Positions 22,303-30,220 of a stretch of DNA of 31,307 bases are shown here, piece by piece (the stretch's first letter is position 1; each line of letters opens with the position of its first letter). The DNA is taken from positions 1-31,307 of IMG/VR virus record IMGVR_UViG_3300008108_000329, one strand, 5' to 3'. Under the pieces are notes generated by a model. The model saw nothing but the letters and a program-made list of their open reading frames with translations, was not told where the DNA came from and did not search any database. A program made the translations under genes and the position numbers. The stretch is from a virus.

Positions 22303-22518
22303 ATGAGTAATAAAAATATATTAAAAACTGAAGATATATTAACTGCTATTGATGTTTGTTCAAATATATTAATAGATACATTAAAAGACGTTGAATATCT
22401 TGAAGTTAAAAAAGCAGAGGGTGATCTTACTGATAGTGAATATCAAGACTTACATTATGCTCGTGGATATTCTGATGCTATTCGTACAACAATAAAATAT
22501 CTAGAAACAATAAAATAA
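22303..22518 (+). CDS. Small helical hypothetical protein
   Basis: A 71-residue acidic, wholly helical-looking protein (LKTEDILTAIDVCSNILIDT, then a second helix ending AIRTTIKYLETIK). No membrane segment or motif is seen. The conserved promoter directly upstream and the close spacing (3 nt) to the next gene support it as real. Function unknown. Confidence 0.65.
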   Translation: MSNKNILKTEDILTAIDVCSNILIDTLKDVEYLEVKKAEGDLTDSEYQDLHYARGYSDAIRTTIKYLETIK

Positions 22519-22521
22519 ACT

Positions 22522-23067
22522 ATGAAATATATTGACACAGATCTACCAATAAAAAAAACTACCTTTAAACCAAATTACAAAAGTCAAAAAACAAAATTCA
22601 ATAATGGAAATGAAGCATATATTCTTAGTGTAGTCAATTCTGTTGAAGCTGTTAATAAATTATATGGTGAATTTACCTTAGTGACTGGTAGATATTCTGT
22701 ATATGATACTGTATCTAAGACACACATAGCTGAATTAAAAACTAGAACCTTTGGTTTATACGATGAACATAATGAAAAGAAACTACATCCATTTATATTA
22801 AGAGGGTTGATGATTGAAAAGAAAAAATATGACAATCTAATGAGGGTTTCAAAACAATTTAATAAACCAGCTTTGTATATTAATCATTTACAAGGCGATC
22901 ATTTAATTATTTTTAATTTAAATGAAATTGATCCTACAAAATTAAAATTAACTAATATGAAAGTGAAAGATAAAATAACTCAACAAATTATAATGAAACC
23001 GAGTTATCTACTCAACTATACACTTGGATCGTTTTATATTAATCAATTAGAAACACAATATGTTTAA
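22522..23067 (+). CDS. Possible PD-(D/E)XK-type nuclease
   Basis: A 181-residue protein. The core RYSVYDTVSKTHIAELKTR has an acidic residue (D) followed by a strand carrying E-x-K (ELK), as in the PD-(D/E)XK nuclease fold; a following EKKKYDNLMRV helix and LYINHLQGDHLIIFNL strands fit that fold. An upstream glutamate (EAVNKLYGEF) could be the first-helix acidic residue. Such proteins act as DNA-end or junction nucleases. Identification rests on motif spacing only; an inactive or unrelated alpha/beta protein is possible. It overlaps the next gene by 8 bases. Confidence 0.5.
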   Translation: MKYIDTDLPIKKTTFKPNYKSQKTKFNNGNEAYILSVVNSVEAVNKLYGEFTLVTGRYSVYDTVSKTHIAELKTRTFGLYDEHNEKKLHPFILRGLMIEKKKYDNLMRVSKQFNKPALYINHLQGDHLIIFNLNEIDPTKLKLTNMKVKDKITQQIIMKPSYLLNYTLGSFYINQLETQYV

Positions 23068-23302
23068 ATTTATATTTAAAGTTTTATTAGTATTTTGTGT
23101 TGTATTCACAATCCATAGTTTGGCTCGTAAGAATCCAACCTATGATGCAGTAGTTTTGAATTTAATTCCAAACAGCTGTGATCGTGAATGTAAGAAAAAA
23201 CTATTTGAAGCAGAGATGGAAGAATCTATGCAACAAATGGCTCGTAGTATTATGAGCGAATTACTACATCAAACAAAACAATTAACTAAGGAGAAACAAT
23301 AA
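23060..23302 (+). CDS. Small membrane-anchored or secreted protein
   Basis: An 80-residue protein with a hydrophobic N-terminus (FKFIFKVLLVFCVVFTIHSLA), either a signal peptide cleaved near SLA or an anchor. The remainder contains CDREC (two cysteines separated by three residues) followed by a charged Met/Gln-rich helix (AEMEESMQQMARSIMSELL). It overlaps its neighbours at both ends, so it belongs to a coupled operon with the nuclease-like and the next membrane protein. Function unknown. Confidence 0.65.
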   Translation: MFKFIFKVLLVFCVVFTIHSLARKNPTYDAVVLNLIPNSCDRECKKKLFEAEMEESMQQMARSIMSELLHQTKQLTKEKQ

Positions 23303-23784
23303 TGAACACCAAAAATTTTGGAAGACATTTAGAAAATCCCAAAGTAAATGAAGAATCGTTTGAGAATAGAGAAAAAATGAGCACTCATAGAGAATGGGAT
23401 TGGCAACCAAAAATTAAAATATCAAAATATACTAATCATAAAACTGATTTAATCGGTGCGATTATATTTGCAATTATATTAGTATTACTTTTAACTTTTA
23501 TGCCAAAATCTTCATATTCTTCTGAAAAACCAATTAAAGATGAAATTACAGAGTGGTACGAAAACACAACAATTTCTATTGCGAATGAAATAATTTCTTT
23601 AGGAAACTTTGTAGTTAATGTTCCTGATAAAATAGGAACTGGATTATCTAATTTCTGGCAAGAAACAAAAACATATCAAATTGAAAGTTGGTCTAAAACA
23701 AGAGAAGAAAACCCACAAATATTTGATACTGTAAATAAAATTAAAGAATATTTTGTTCCAACTGTAGAAAGTAAAAAAGAATAA
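23302..23784 (+). CDS. Single-pass membrane protein
   Basis: A 160-residue protein with about 47 polar N-terminal residues, one membrane segment (DLIGAIIFAIILVLLLTFM, about residues 49-67) and a C-terminal domain of about 90 residues that is probably periplasmic, helical and amphipathic (ANEIISLGNFVVNVPDKI). Shine-Dalgarno AAGGAG lies 8-9 nt upstream and the ATG overlaps the previous stop (TAATG). Type II topology with a helical outer domain would suit an envelope-modifying or lysis-related role, for example a spanin-like protein, but there is no recognisable family. Confidence 0.65.
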   Translation: MNTKNFGRHLENPKVNEESFENREKMSTHREWDWQPKIKISKYTNHKTDLIGAIIFAIILVLLLTFMPKSSYSSEKPIKDEITEWYENTTISIANEIISLGNFVVNVPDKIGTGLSNFWQETKTYQIESWSKTREENPQIFDTVNKIKEYFVPTVESKKE

Positions 23785-23864
23785 ATGCATATGTTGTATA
23801 ATAAAATATTTATACATAAACTAGGTAAGGTGACTGCAATTAGAAGAAAAGGAAACCATTGCTA

Positions 23865-24257
23865 ATGAAAAAATTTATTTTTTTAACTTTATTTTATTTT
23901 GTGCTTAGTCTTTTCCTTGCGAAAATAGTGAACGCACAAGCGATAGTAAGATCTTTCAATTCAGATGCATTTGTCACAGCTTATATTAATGGCAATGCGT
24001 ATGGGTACGATGCTGATAGAATTAATCGACAATCTGGTCCGAGAAATTCCTGCATTTATGAAAGTCAAGAGAGAACCAAAGATGGTGTAGTTATTGGCAG
24101 AGATGAAATAAAGCGATGCCACGAAGAAGTAAAAACTGGTGAAAGTGATTCTTCTTTTATAAAAGATTTGATTACATCACCTCTTGGTGAAACATTGATA
24201 GTACTAACATCTTCTCTTTTATTACAAAGAGTTGCTGCTGGTGCATCTACTAGATAG
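23865..24257 (+). CDS. Secreted protein with C-terminal hydrophobic segment
   Basis: From ATG 23865 a 130-residue protein with a signal peptide (MKKFIFLTLFYFVLSLFLAK, cleavage probably after VNA near residue 24). The mature part carries NSCIYES and IKRCHEE, two cysteines that may form a disulfide. A hydrophobic stretch TLIVLTSSLLLQRVAAG lies near the C-terminus and could be a membrane anchor. A TTG at 23859 is in frame but ATG 23865 is preferred. It precedes a lipoprotein gene by 15 nt and supplies a cell-envelope pair. A TATAAT at 23797 may be a promoter but lacks a good -35. Function unknown. Confidence 0.65.
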   Translation: MKKFIFLTLFYFVLSLFLAKIVNAQAIVRSFNSDAFVTAYINGNAYGYDADRINRQSGPRNSCIYESQERTKDGVVIGRDEIKRCHEEVKTGESDSSFIKDLITSPLGETLIVLTSSLLLQRVAAGASTR

Positions 24258-24272
24258 AAAGGAGGAAACGAT

Positions 24273-24725
24273 ATGAAAAAAATATTATTAGTTGGTTCGT
24301 TAATGTTCTTAGGAGCATGTGCTGGTAATTTGTCTAAATTAGATGGCAAAGCATCAGTTGACGGAAACGAAGATTTAATTAAAGTTGCAGCATTAGTATG
24401 TAATGAATTTAAATCTACTGATACAGTATTATATGGCTGTGGTTCTGGTATATCTTCTGATATGGAGTTATCAAAATCAAAAGCAATATTAAATGCTAAA
24501 ATTTCAGTTGCTGACGTGTTATCAAACAGCTTAACAAAGCAAGAAACAATGGCAACGACTGAAAGTACAAAAGACGGAGTAAATCGTCAGTATCAGTCAA
24601 CCGAGAAAAACCAAACATTTGAACAATCTTTGACAAAATATAAAGTTGTTTATGATAAACAATTTTTAGATCAAGGAAGATTCAGATCTTTTATAGTGAT
24701 TGAGTATAAAGTAAAATCTCTATAA
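24273..24725 (+). CDS. Lipoprotein, LPP20-like
   Basis: A 150-residue lipoprotein: signal MKKILLVGSLMFLGAC with lipobox LGAC and lipidated cysteine at residue 16. The mature domain contains YGCGSGISSDMELSKSKAIL followed by NAKISVADVLSNSL, the pattern of LPP20-type lipoproteins (a G-x-G-S block, then an Ala/Lys-rich helix), and a final beta strand (RSFIVIEYKV). A strong Shine-Dalgarno AAAGGAGG lies upstream. A phage lipoprotein facing the periplasm may block superinfection or assist lysis; LPP20-like proteins of bacteria are outer-membrane lipoproteins. The role here is inferred only. Confidence 0.65.
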   Translation: MKKILLVGSLMFLGACAGNLSKLDGKASVDGNEDLIKVAALVCNEFKSTDTVLYGCGSGISSDMELSKSKAILNAKISVADVLSNSLTKQETMATTESTKDGVNRQYQSTEKNQTFEQSLTKYKVVYDKQFLDQGRFRSFIVIEYKVKSL

Positions 24726-24732
24726 TCCCATC

Positions 24733-24776
24733 TTTACTTGCAATTAAAAATGGGGTATAATATATCTATACCCCAT
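24733..24776 (+). promoter_or_regulatory. Early-type promoter of uvsX operon with operator-like palindrome
   Basis: TTTACT (24733-24738), 17 bp, TATAAT (24756-24761). A perfect 10-bp inverted repeat, ATGGGGTATA (24750-24759) and TATACCCCAT (24767-24776), is centred on the end of the -10 box and covers the expected start near 24768. Because transcription would start inside it, the whole palindrome is not in the mRNA and is better explained as a protein-binding site. Confidence 0.75.
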
Positions 24777-24785
24777 AAAAATATT

Positions 24786-24953
24786 ATGAAAACCTTAAAA
24801 GAATTAAAAATAGAATTAAAAGAACTTCAAAAAGAACACGAGTTTGAATCAACCAATTTTCTAAAAAACAATTATAATCTTAAAAAAATAGAAGAAGATA
24901 TAGTTGAATTACAAGACACAATCAATAAAAGGGAGAAATATACAAATGCCTGA
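24786..24953 (+). CDS. Small coiled-coil protein before UvsX
   Basis: A 55-residue protein (MKTLKELKIELKELQKEHEF at the start) that is almost entirely charged heptad-like helix, so a short coiled coil is likely. It starts 24 nt after the -10 box of its promoter and overlaps the uvsX start by 8 bases, with the uvsX Shine-Dalgarno (AAAGGGAG) inside it. It may serve as a coupled leader peptide or be a small accessory protein. Function unknown. Confidence 0.65.
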   Translation: MKTLKELKIELKELQKEHEFESTNFLKNNYNLKKIEEDIVELQDTINKREKYTNA

Positions 24954-26043
24954 TTTTTTAAAAGACGTAATAAAAGATATTAATAACGAATATGCTGGTA
25001 CAGCTGATGGTGATTTAGTAGGAGATTCTACATCATTTGTAGATACTGGATCTTATATATTCAATGCTTTATTATCTGGTAATATCTATGATGGATTGCC
25101 AGCAAACAAAATTACTGCATTAGCAGGAGAACCATCAAGTGGAAAAACATTCTTCACATTAGGAATTTGTAAAACATTTCAACAATTAGGAAAACAAGCA
25201 GGCATTATATACTTTGAAACAGAGGGTGCTATTACTAAAGACATGCTTGCTGAAAGAGGAATAGATCCTAAAAGATTTGTATTAATACCTGTATCGACTG
25301 TACAAGAATTTAGAAATCAAGCTACAAAAATTTGTGACAATGTTGACAAAGTTCCATTAGAAGCAAGACATCCTATTTTGATTGTATTAGATTCTCTTGG
25401 CAATCTTTCAACTGAAAAAGAAGTGAAAGATATTATTGAAGGAAATGATACTCGTGATATGACAAGAGCACAATTAATTCGTGGTGCTTTTAGAGTACTT
25501 GCTTTAAGATTATCTAAATTACAAATTCCTATGATTGTGACAAATCACACATATGATGTAATTGGTGCTTATGTACCAACAAAAGAAATGGGTGGTGGAT
25601 CTGGCTTAAAATATGCTGCATCAACAATCGTATATTTAAGTAAATCAAAAGACAAAGACTCTGATAAAAATATAATTGGTAATATCATAAAAGCTACATT
25701 ACAAAAGTCTAGATTTACAAGAGAATTTTTGAAAGCTGAAATAAAACTTTCATATGAAACAGGTCTTGATAGATATTATGGATTAATTGACGTTGCAGTT
25801 GATGCTGGTATATGGAAAGATGAGGGTGGCAGAATTGACGTTGGTGGAACTAAAGTATTTGGTAAAGCCATTAAAGAAAACCCTGAGAAATATTTTACAA
25901 AAGAAGTATTAGATAAAATAAATGAATATACTCAAAAAGCATTTAGATATGGTTCTACTATCGAACTATCAGATAAGGTGAGTGAAATACAACCAGAAGA
26001 CAAAAAAGATGGTGGACGAAAAACAAAATCAAAATCCGAATAA
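24946..26043 (+). CDS. uvsX: UvsX RecA-like recombinase
   Basis: Strand-exchange protein for phage recombination and recombination-dependent replication, working with UvsY, gp46/47 and the gp41 helicase. Walker A GEPSSGKT at 61-68, Walker B block LIVLDSLGNLSTEKEV (T4: VVFIDSLGNLASKKE), DMTRAQ, NHTYDVIG and MGGGSGLKYAAST match T4 UvsX closely. The protein has 365 residues (T4 391) and a basic C-terminal end (GRKTKSKSE), unlike the acidic tail of T4 UvsX. ATG 24946 (MPDFLKDV) is chosen for its Shine-Dalgarno AAAGGGAG. The gene's end overlaps the next by about 35 bases. Confidence 0.96.
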   Translation: MPDFLKDVIKDINNEYAGTADGDLVGDSTSFVDTGSYIFNALLSGNIYDGLPANKITALAGEPSSGKTFFTLGICKTFQQLGKQAGIIYFETEGAITKDMLAERGIDPKRFVLIPVSTVQEFRNQATKICDNVDKVPLEARHPILIVLDSLGNLSTEKEVKDIIEGNDTRDMTRAQLIRGAFRVLALRLSKLQIPMIVTNHTYDVIGAYVPTKEMGGGSGLKYAASTIVYLSKSKDKDSDKNIIGNIIKATLQKSRFTREFLKAEIKLSYETGLDRYYGLIDVAVDAGIWKDEGGRIDVGGTKVFGKAIKENPEKYFTKEVLDKINEYTQKAFRYGSTIELSDKVSEIQPEDKKDGGRKTKSKSE

Positions 26044-26521
26044 ATCGGAAATTCCAGCTACAAGGGAAAATTTATTCCCTTTTATTGATCCCAATTCATA
26101 TGAATCTAAAGAAGCATATGAAGCAGCAAGGGATGAATATCTTAAATCTAAACCAGTAAGAGTACCACCATATGAAACTTTAGAAACTAAAGGTAAATAT
26201 GGTTCAAATCATATTAAATTCCAAAATGGAATACTTGAAAATGTAGTTGTTTCATTTGGTAAAGTATCATTTGAAAATCAAACAGATGGTAATATTAAAT
26301 TATTCTACGAATATGATGCTAATGTAGAAAAATCATTACACCAATTTAATGTAGATATACCAGAAAGCAAACAATTACTTGAGAGACACTTAGGTGATTT
26401 TCTTATGGCTTGTATAGAAGAACAAGTAAGAAATAAAACCATTTTATTCAAAGGTGGTAAAGAAGAAATGGAAGCATATACAAAAACTAAAACTGATGAG
26501 AATAGAAACAACAATACTTAA
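26009..26521 (+). CDS. Hypothetical protein between uvsX and gene 41
   Basis: A 170-residue hydrophilic protein. The first 50 residues are low in complexity (Lys, Asn, Glu, Pro). The middle (KGKYGSNHIKFQNGILENVV, VSFGKVSFENQ, IKLFYEYDANVE) looks beta-rich, and the C-terminal third is a helix (LLERHLGDFLMACIEEQV). The position matches T4 gene 40, but the T4 product is a membrane protein and this one is not, so I do not use that name. A GTG at 25982 is in frame; ATG 26009 is preferred. It overlaps uvsX and gene 41, so it is translationally linked to the recombination-replication operon. Confidence 0.7.
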   Translation: MVDEKQNQNPNKSEIPATRENLFPFIDPNSYESKEAYEAARDEYLKSKPVRVPPYETLETKGKYGSNHIKFQNGILENVVVSFGKVSFENQTDGNIKLFYEYDANVEKSLHQFNVDIPESKQLLERHLGDFLMACIEEQVRNKTILFKGGKEEMEAYTKTKTDENRNNNT

Positions 26522-27899
26522 AAATTTACTTCACGATGAAGATTATGCTCGTAAAGTTGTACCACATTTACGTGAAGAATATTTTCAAGATAAAATTGAA
26601 AGAGCAATTGCTAGTCAAATACTAAAGTTTTTTACTAAATTTAATAAACCAGCTACAGTTGAAGTTATTGATATTGAACTTGGTAATGATAAAACTTTAT
26701 TTGAAACTGACTATCAACAAGCACAAGCTTATACTAAAGAATTAAAGAATAAAGAAGACATAAATTCTAAATGGTTAGTTGATGCTACTGAGAAATTTTG
26801 TAAAGATAAAGCTGTCTATAATTCTATTATGGATAGTATTAAAATTATAGATGGTCGTGATAAAGTAAGAAAACAAGATAGTATTCCTTCTTTATTATCT
26901 GATGCACTTGCAGTTTCTTTCGATAAATCAGTCGGTCATGATTATCTCGAAAATGCTGATGATCGTTTTGATTTTTATAAACGCACAGAAGAAAAAATAC
27001 CATTTGATATAGACTTATTTAATACAATTACACGTGGTGGTGTAAGCAATAAAACTTTAAATGTTGCCTTAGCAGGAACAGGAGTTGGTAAATCTTTATT
27101 CTTATGTCATTTTGCGTCAGCAAATTTAATGAACAATCTTAATGTACTCTATATAACTTTAGAGATGTCTGAAGAAAAAATTGCTGAACGTATTGATGCG
27201 AACTTATTAAATGTCACTATGGATGAGTTAAAAATCCTAGAGAAAATAGATTTTACTTTACGTGTTGATAGAGTGAAAGAAAAAACTAAAGGAAAACTTG
27301 TTATAAAAGAATTTCCTACAGCAACAGCCCACGTTGGTCATTTTAGAGCATTACTTGATGAACTAAAAATGAAAAAAGACTTTAAACCAGATATCATTTA
27401 CATAGATTATTTAAATTTATGTGTTTCTGCTAGATTAAAATATGGTGGAAATAATAATTCTTATACAATTATTAAAAGTATAGCAGAAGAATTAAGAGGA
27501 CTAGCAGTACAATATGATTTACCTATAATGACTGCTACTCAAACAACAAGACAAGGATATACTTCTTCTGATTTAGGATTAGAAGATACTTCTGAGTCAT
27601 TTGGTCTTCCAGCAACAGCTGACTTTATGTTTGCGATTATTGCTACTGAAGATATGATTAAAGAAGGAATAGCAAGTGTGAAACAATTAAAGAATCGTTA
27701 TAACGATCCTAATTACTATAAAAGATTTGTCGTTGGTGTTGAAAGAAATAAGATGAAAGTCTATAATCTTGAAACAGAACATATGAAAAGACATATGGCA
27801 CTAGCTGACGCAGGAGATTCTACACCTGTATTTGATAAAGGAAATATAGGTGAAAGAATAAAGGCAGAAACAACATCATCGTTTAAATTCGATGAATAA
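26496..27899 (+). CDS. 41: gp41 replicative DNA helicase
   Basis: DnaB-type hexameric helicase of the T4 primosome. The N-terminus LKNLLHDEDYARKVVPHLRE aligns with T4 gp41 LSHLIFDQAYFSKVWPYMDS, fixing ATG 26496. Then SFDKSVGHDY, FNTITRGGVSNKTLNVALAG, Walker A AGTGVGKS, LYITLEMSEEKIAERIDANL, DIIYIDYLNLC and ESFGLPATADFM are all conserved blocks. The length of 467 residues matches T4 (475). The primase gp61 is not in this window. The start lies within the preceding gene by 26 bases. Confidence 0.96.
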   Translation: MRIETTILKNLLHDEDYARKVVPHLREEYFQDKIERAIASQILKFFTKFNKPATVEVIDIELGNDKTLFETDYQQAQAYTKELKNKEDINSKWLVDATEKFCKDKAVYNSIMDSIKIIDGRDKVRKQDSIPSLLSDALAVSFDKSVGHDYLENADDRFDFYKRTEEKIPFDIDLFNTITRGGVSNKTLNVALAGTGVGKSLFLCHFASANLMNNLNVLYITLEMSEEKIAERIDANLLNVTMDELKILEKIDFTLRVDRVKEKTKGKLVIKEFPTATAHVGHFRALLDELKMKKDFKPDIIYIDYLNLCVSARLKYGGNNNSYTIIKSIAEELRGLAVQYDLPIMTATQTTRQGYTSSDLGLEDTSESFGLPATADFMFAIIATEDMIKEGIASVKQLKNRYNDPNYYKRFVVGVERNKMKVYNLETEHMKRHMALADAGDSTPVFDKGNIGERIKAETTSSFKFDE

Positions 27900-27914
27900 C
27901 ATAAAGGAAAAAAG

Positions 27915-29213
27915 ATGACAACAAAAGTGATAACCGCAGCAACTAAGATTGATTGTGAACATTTGCTTGCGACTTTTGTAGATCATTCACACTATGACAC
28001 TTTGGTGGAATATGATTGTGATTTCTATGCTCCATCTGTTGATGGGATAAACAGCGAGAAAAACATTCTGTTTAAATTTAGAAAAAATTGGTTTACGAAA
28101 GAGCAACAAGACTTAGCATATAAAGGTCTTAGAGAAGCAGCAGTCGAAACACAAAATCGTGGCATAGCAGCAGGACCAAAAGGTTCAAAACTTGGTGGTC
28201 GTGACTGGGTGACGGAATATCAAGAAGAAATGCTTGAAGCATTATCTAAGTATGAAACTACACTTGATGGTTCTAATCCTATAACAACAATCACAGAAAA
28301 ATATAAAAACAAAGATAAAACAGCAGCAGGATCTAGAGGATCTGTATGGCTTAAGAATAAAGTCACTGATGAAGGATTTATCTTTGAAGAGTGGTTAAAT
28401 GAAATAAAATCATTACCTCGTGATGAGATAGTTAAAGAAGCAATACGAGTGAAAACTAAATTGACTTCAACAACTTCATACGCACAAGCAGTGTGGTCTG
28501 GTATTGCTGGATATTTTGATAGATATCCTCGTATTCCTTATGGAAGAGCAACATCTTTCACTGAAAAGAATCCTGAGAAATTTGCTATGGGATTCCCATT
28601 CTTACAAAAACTTTCAGATGGTTTTAAACAATTACTGCCTGAACGTTATGCGAAACAAAAAGAAGCATGTGATAAAATGGATCCAAAGTTTATTATTCCA
28701 GGAACTGTATTTACTACAGCGACTGTAAATAAAACTTTTAGAACAGCAGCACATAGAGATGCTGGTGATTTAAATGAAGGATTCAGTAATCTTACAGTAG
28801 TATCAAACAATGGTAAGTACAAAGGAGGTTATCTAGTACTGCCAGAATACAGAGTTGCTGTAAATATACGTCCAGGAGATTTATTATTAATTAATAATCA
28901 CGAGGGTATTCATGGAAATACTGAAATGATTGTTGAAGATCCTGAAGCAGAACGTATTTCTTTCGTATGTTATTTCAGAGAAAAGATGCTAGAACTTGGC
29001 TCTTGGAATTATGAATTAACAAGAAAAAATTACGTCGAGGACAGACGTAGAAATAAAAACCACCCATTACAAAGAGAACTTTGGAATGGAGTTTCAGAAA
29101 ATATGTGGAAAGATCAAGAATGGTATGATTATCTAACATCTAAATTAGGTAAAGAAACATTATACAAATACCATCCTGAAGCAAATAAATCTTCACTTGA
29201 AGCATTTTTTTAA
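27915..29213 (+). CDS. TET/JBP-like 2-oxoglutarate/Fe(II) dioxygenase with clamp-binding-type tail
   Basis: A 432-residue protein. The C-terminal half has the ordered residues of the TET/JBP dioxygenase family: H280-x-D282 (AAHRDAGD), GGYLVLPEYRVAV, PGDLLLINNHEGIHGN with distal His H333, and ERISFVCYFR with 2-oxoglutarate-binding R347. TET/JBP enzymes oxidise 5-methylcytosine or thymine in DNA, and phage members are known next to glycosyltransferases. The N-terminal half (about residues 1-200) is a helical region without clear assignment. The last residues SSLEAFF match the SSLEDFF end of this phage's DNA polymerase, suggesting binding to the gp45 clamp. It is preceded by AAAGGA and followed 3 nt later by a glycosyltransferase gene. 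The substrate base cannot be read from the sequence. Confidence 0.75.
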   Translation: MTTKVITAATKIDCEHLLATFVDHSHYDTLVEYDCDFYAPSVDGINSEKNILFKFRKNWFTKEQQDLAYKGLREAAVETQNRGIAAGPKGSKLGGRDWVTEYQEEMLEALSKYETTLDGSNPITTITEKYKNKDKTAAGSRGSVWLKNKVTDEGFIFEEWLNEIKSLPRDEIVKEAIRVKTKLTSTTSYAQAVWSGIAGYFDRYPRIPYGRATSFTEKNPEKFAMGFPFLQKLSDGFKQLLPERYAKQKEACDKMDPKFIIPGTVFTTATVNKTFRTAAHRDAGDLNEGFSNLTVVSNNGKYKGGYLVLPEYRVAVNIRPGDLLLINNHEGIHGNTEMIVEDPEAERISFVCYFREKMLELGSWNYELTRKNYVEDRRRNKNHPLQRELWNGVSENMWKDQEWYDYLTSKLGKETLYKYHPEANKSSLEAFF

Positions 29214-29215
29214 CC

Positions 29216-30220
29216 ATGTCTCTCCATGAATTTTTAGGAGAGGAACGAGCACTAGATTGGTATTATACTGCTAATTCTTCAAACAAGGGATTAAAACTTG
29301 GTTATCGGAGAGTATCTGGTAAAATAGGATTAACAAATAAAGAATCTGGTGTTCGTGGTGCATGGGTAGAGAAAAGAATTGCACTCTTTAAGAACTTATT
29401 TGCATCTGGTTATTCAATAATTCCTTTTTCAACACCAACAGAAGCAACAGCAGCAGATGGATTTACATCTGTCGATGAATACACAAATTGTGATATTCTT
29501 TTATTAGAATTTGGTGGAACAAATCTACAATTTTATAAAAAAGATTGGGATAAAACAGTTGAACTAATTAAATCACATTCTGGAAAAATAATATTCATTA
29601 ATGACGATCCTGACTTACCATTTCTTTGGGAATTACTACCAAATGAAAAATGGGATAGATGGATAGTTGCAGCAAATGCGACTAATTCTGCAGAAGTATC
29701 AACAATTCTTAAATGCCCAATGGGTGTAAGAGTTGTAGATTTACCAATGGCAAATGGAATGACGTTTGAATCTTTCTCAAATGGTAATATAGATAAAACT
29801 GTCTACATTGGAAGACCGAATGGAAGAACAAAATATTTTAAAGAATTTTTAAAGTCACCAAATCTTGAGATATCAGGAAAGCCAAAAGAGTGGACTGATT
29901 TTGATGTAAATGTTATTGAAAACCCACAACAAAAAGATCGAAGAAAATTTTATAGAAACTATAAAGGTTGTTTAACTGTTTATGACAGTAAACATAAAAT
30001 ATCTGGATGGAGAACTGGTCGTGCTTTCCATGCACTTTATGCTGGTATTCCAGTTTGCGCACCATCAGGAAATAATGGTTTAAACTGGACATATCCTGTA
30101 GAGACTGCAGAAGATTTAACTAAATTTACATCTTTATCAGATGAAAAACGTAAATTAATTTGGGAAAAACAAAAATCAATTATCCAAAACGAAACAAATA
30201 TAGATTTAATTTTATTATGA
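29216..30220 (+). CDS. GT-B-like glycosyltransferase, probable DNA-base modifying
   Basis: A 334-residue protein. The N-terminal half looks like a Rossmann-type domain (GAWVEKRIALFKNLFASGYS, CDILLLEFGG, KIIFINDDPDLP). The C-terminal half carries VYIGRPNGRTKYF and SGWRTGRAFHALYAGIPVCA, the pattern of the second domain of GT-B glycosyltransferases, where a helix after a beta strand contacts the sugar nucleotide. Adjacent to a TET/JBP-like dioxygenase, the likely acceptor is an oxidised (hydroxymethyl) base in phage DNA, as for T4 glucosyltransferases. There is no signal peptide or membrane segment. Its stop overlaps the next ATG (ATGA). Donor sugar and acceptor are unproven. Confidence 0.65.
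   Translation: MSLHEFLGEERALDWYYTANSSNKGLKLGYRRVSGKIGLTNKESGVRGAWVEKRIALFKNLFASGYSIIPFSTPTEATAADGFTSVDEYTNCDILLLEFGGTNLQFYKKDWDKTVELIKSHSGKIIFINDDPDLPFLWELLPNEKWDRWIVAANATNSAEVSTILKCPMGVRVVDLPMANGMTFESFSNGNIDKTVYIGRPNGRTKYFKEFLKSPNLEISGKPKEWTDFDVNVIENPQQKDRRKFYRNYKGCLTVYDSKHKISGWRTGRAFHALYAGIPVCAPSGNNGLNWTYPVETAEDLTKFTSLSDEKRKLIWEKQKSIIQNETNIDLILL

Noticed and set aside
26009-26521. Assignment as T4 gp40 from its place between uvsX and gene 41
   Set aside because: T4 gp40 is a small membrane-associated protein; this product is hydrophilic and longer, so position alone is not enough.
28504-28728. 74-codon open frame inside the dioxygenase gene
   Set aside because: It is wholly internal in another frame with no start signals; the enclosing gene has clear family motifs.
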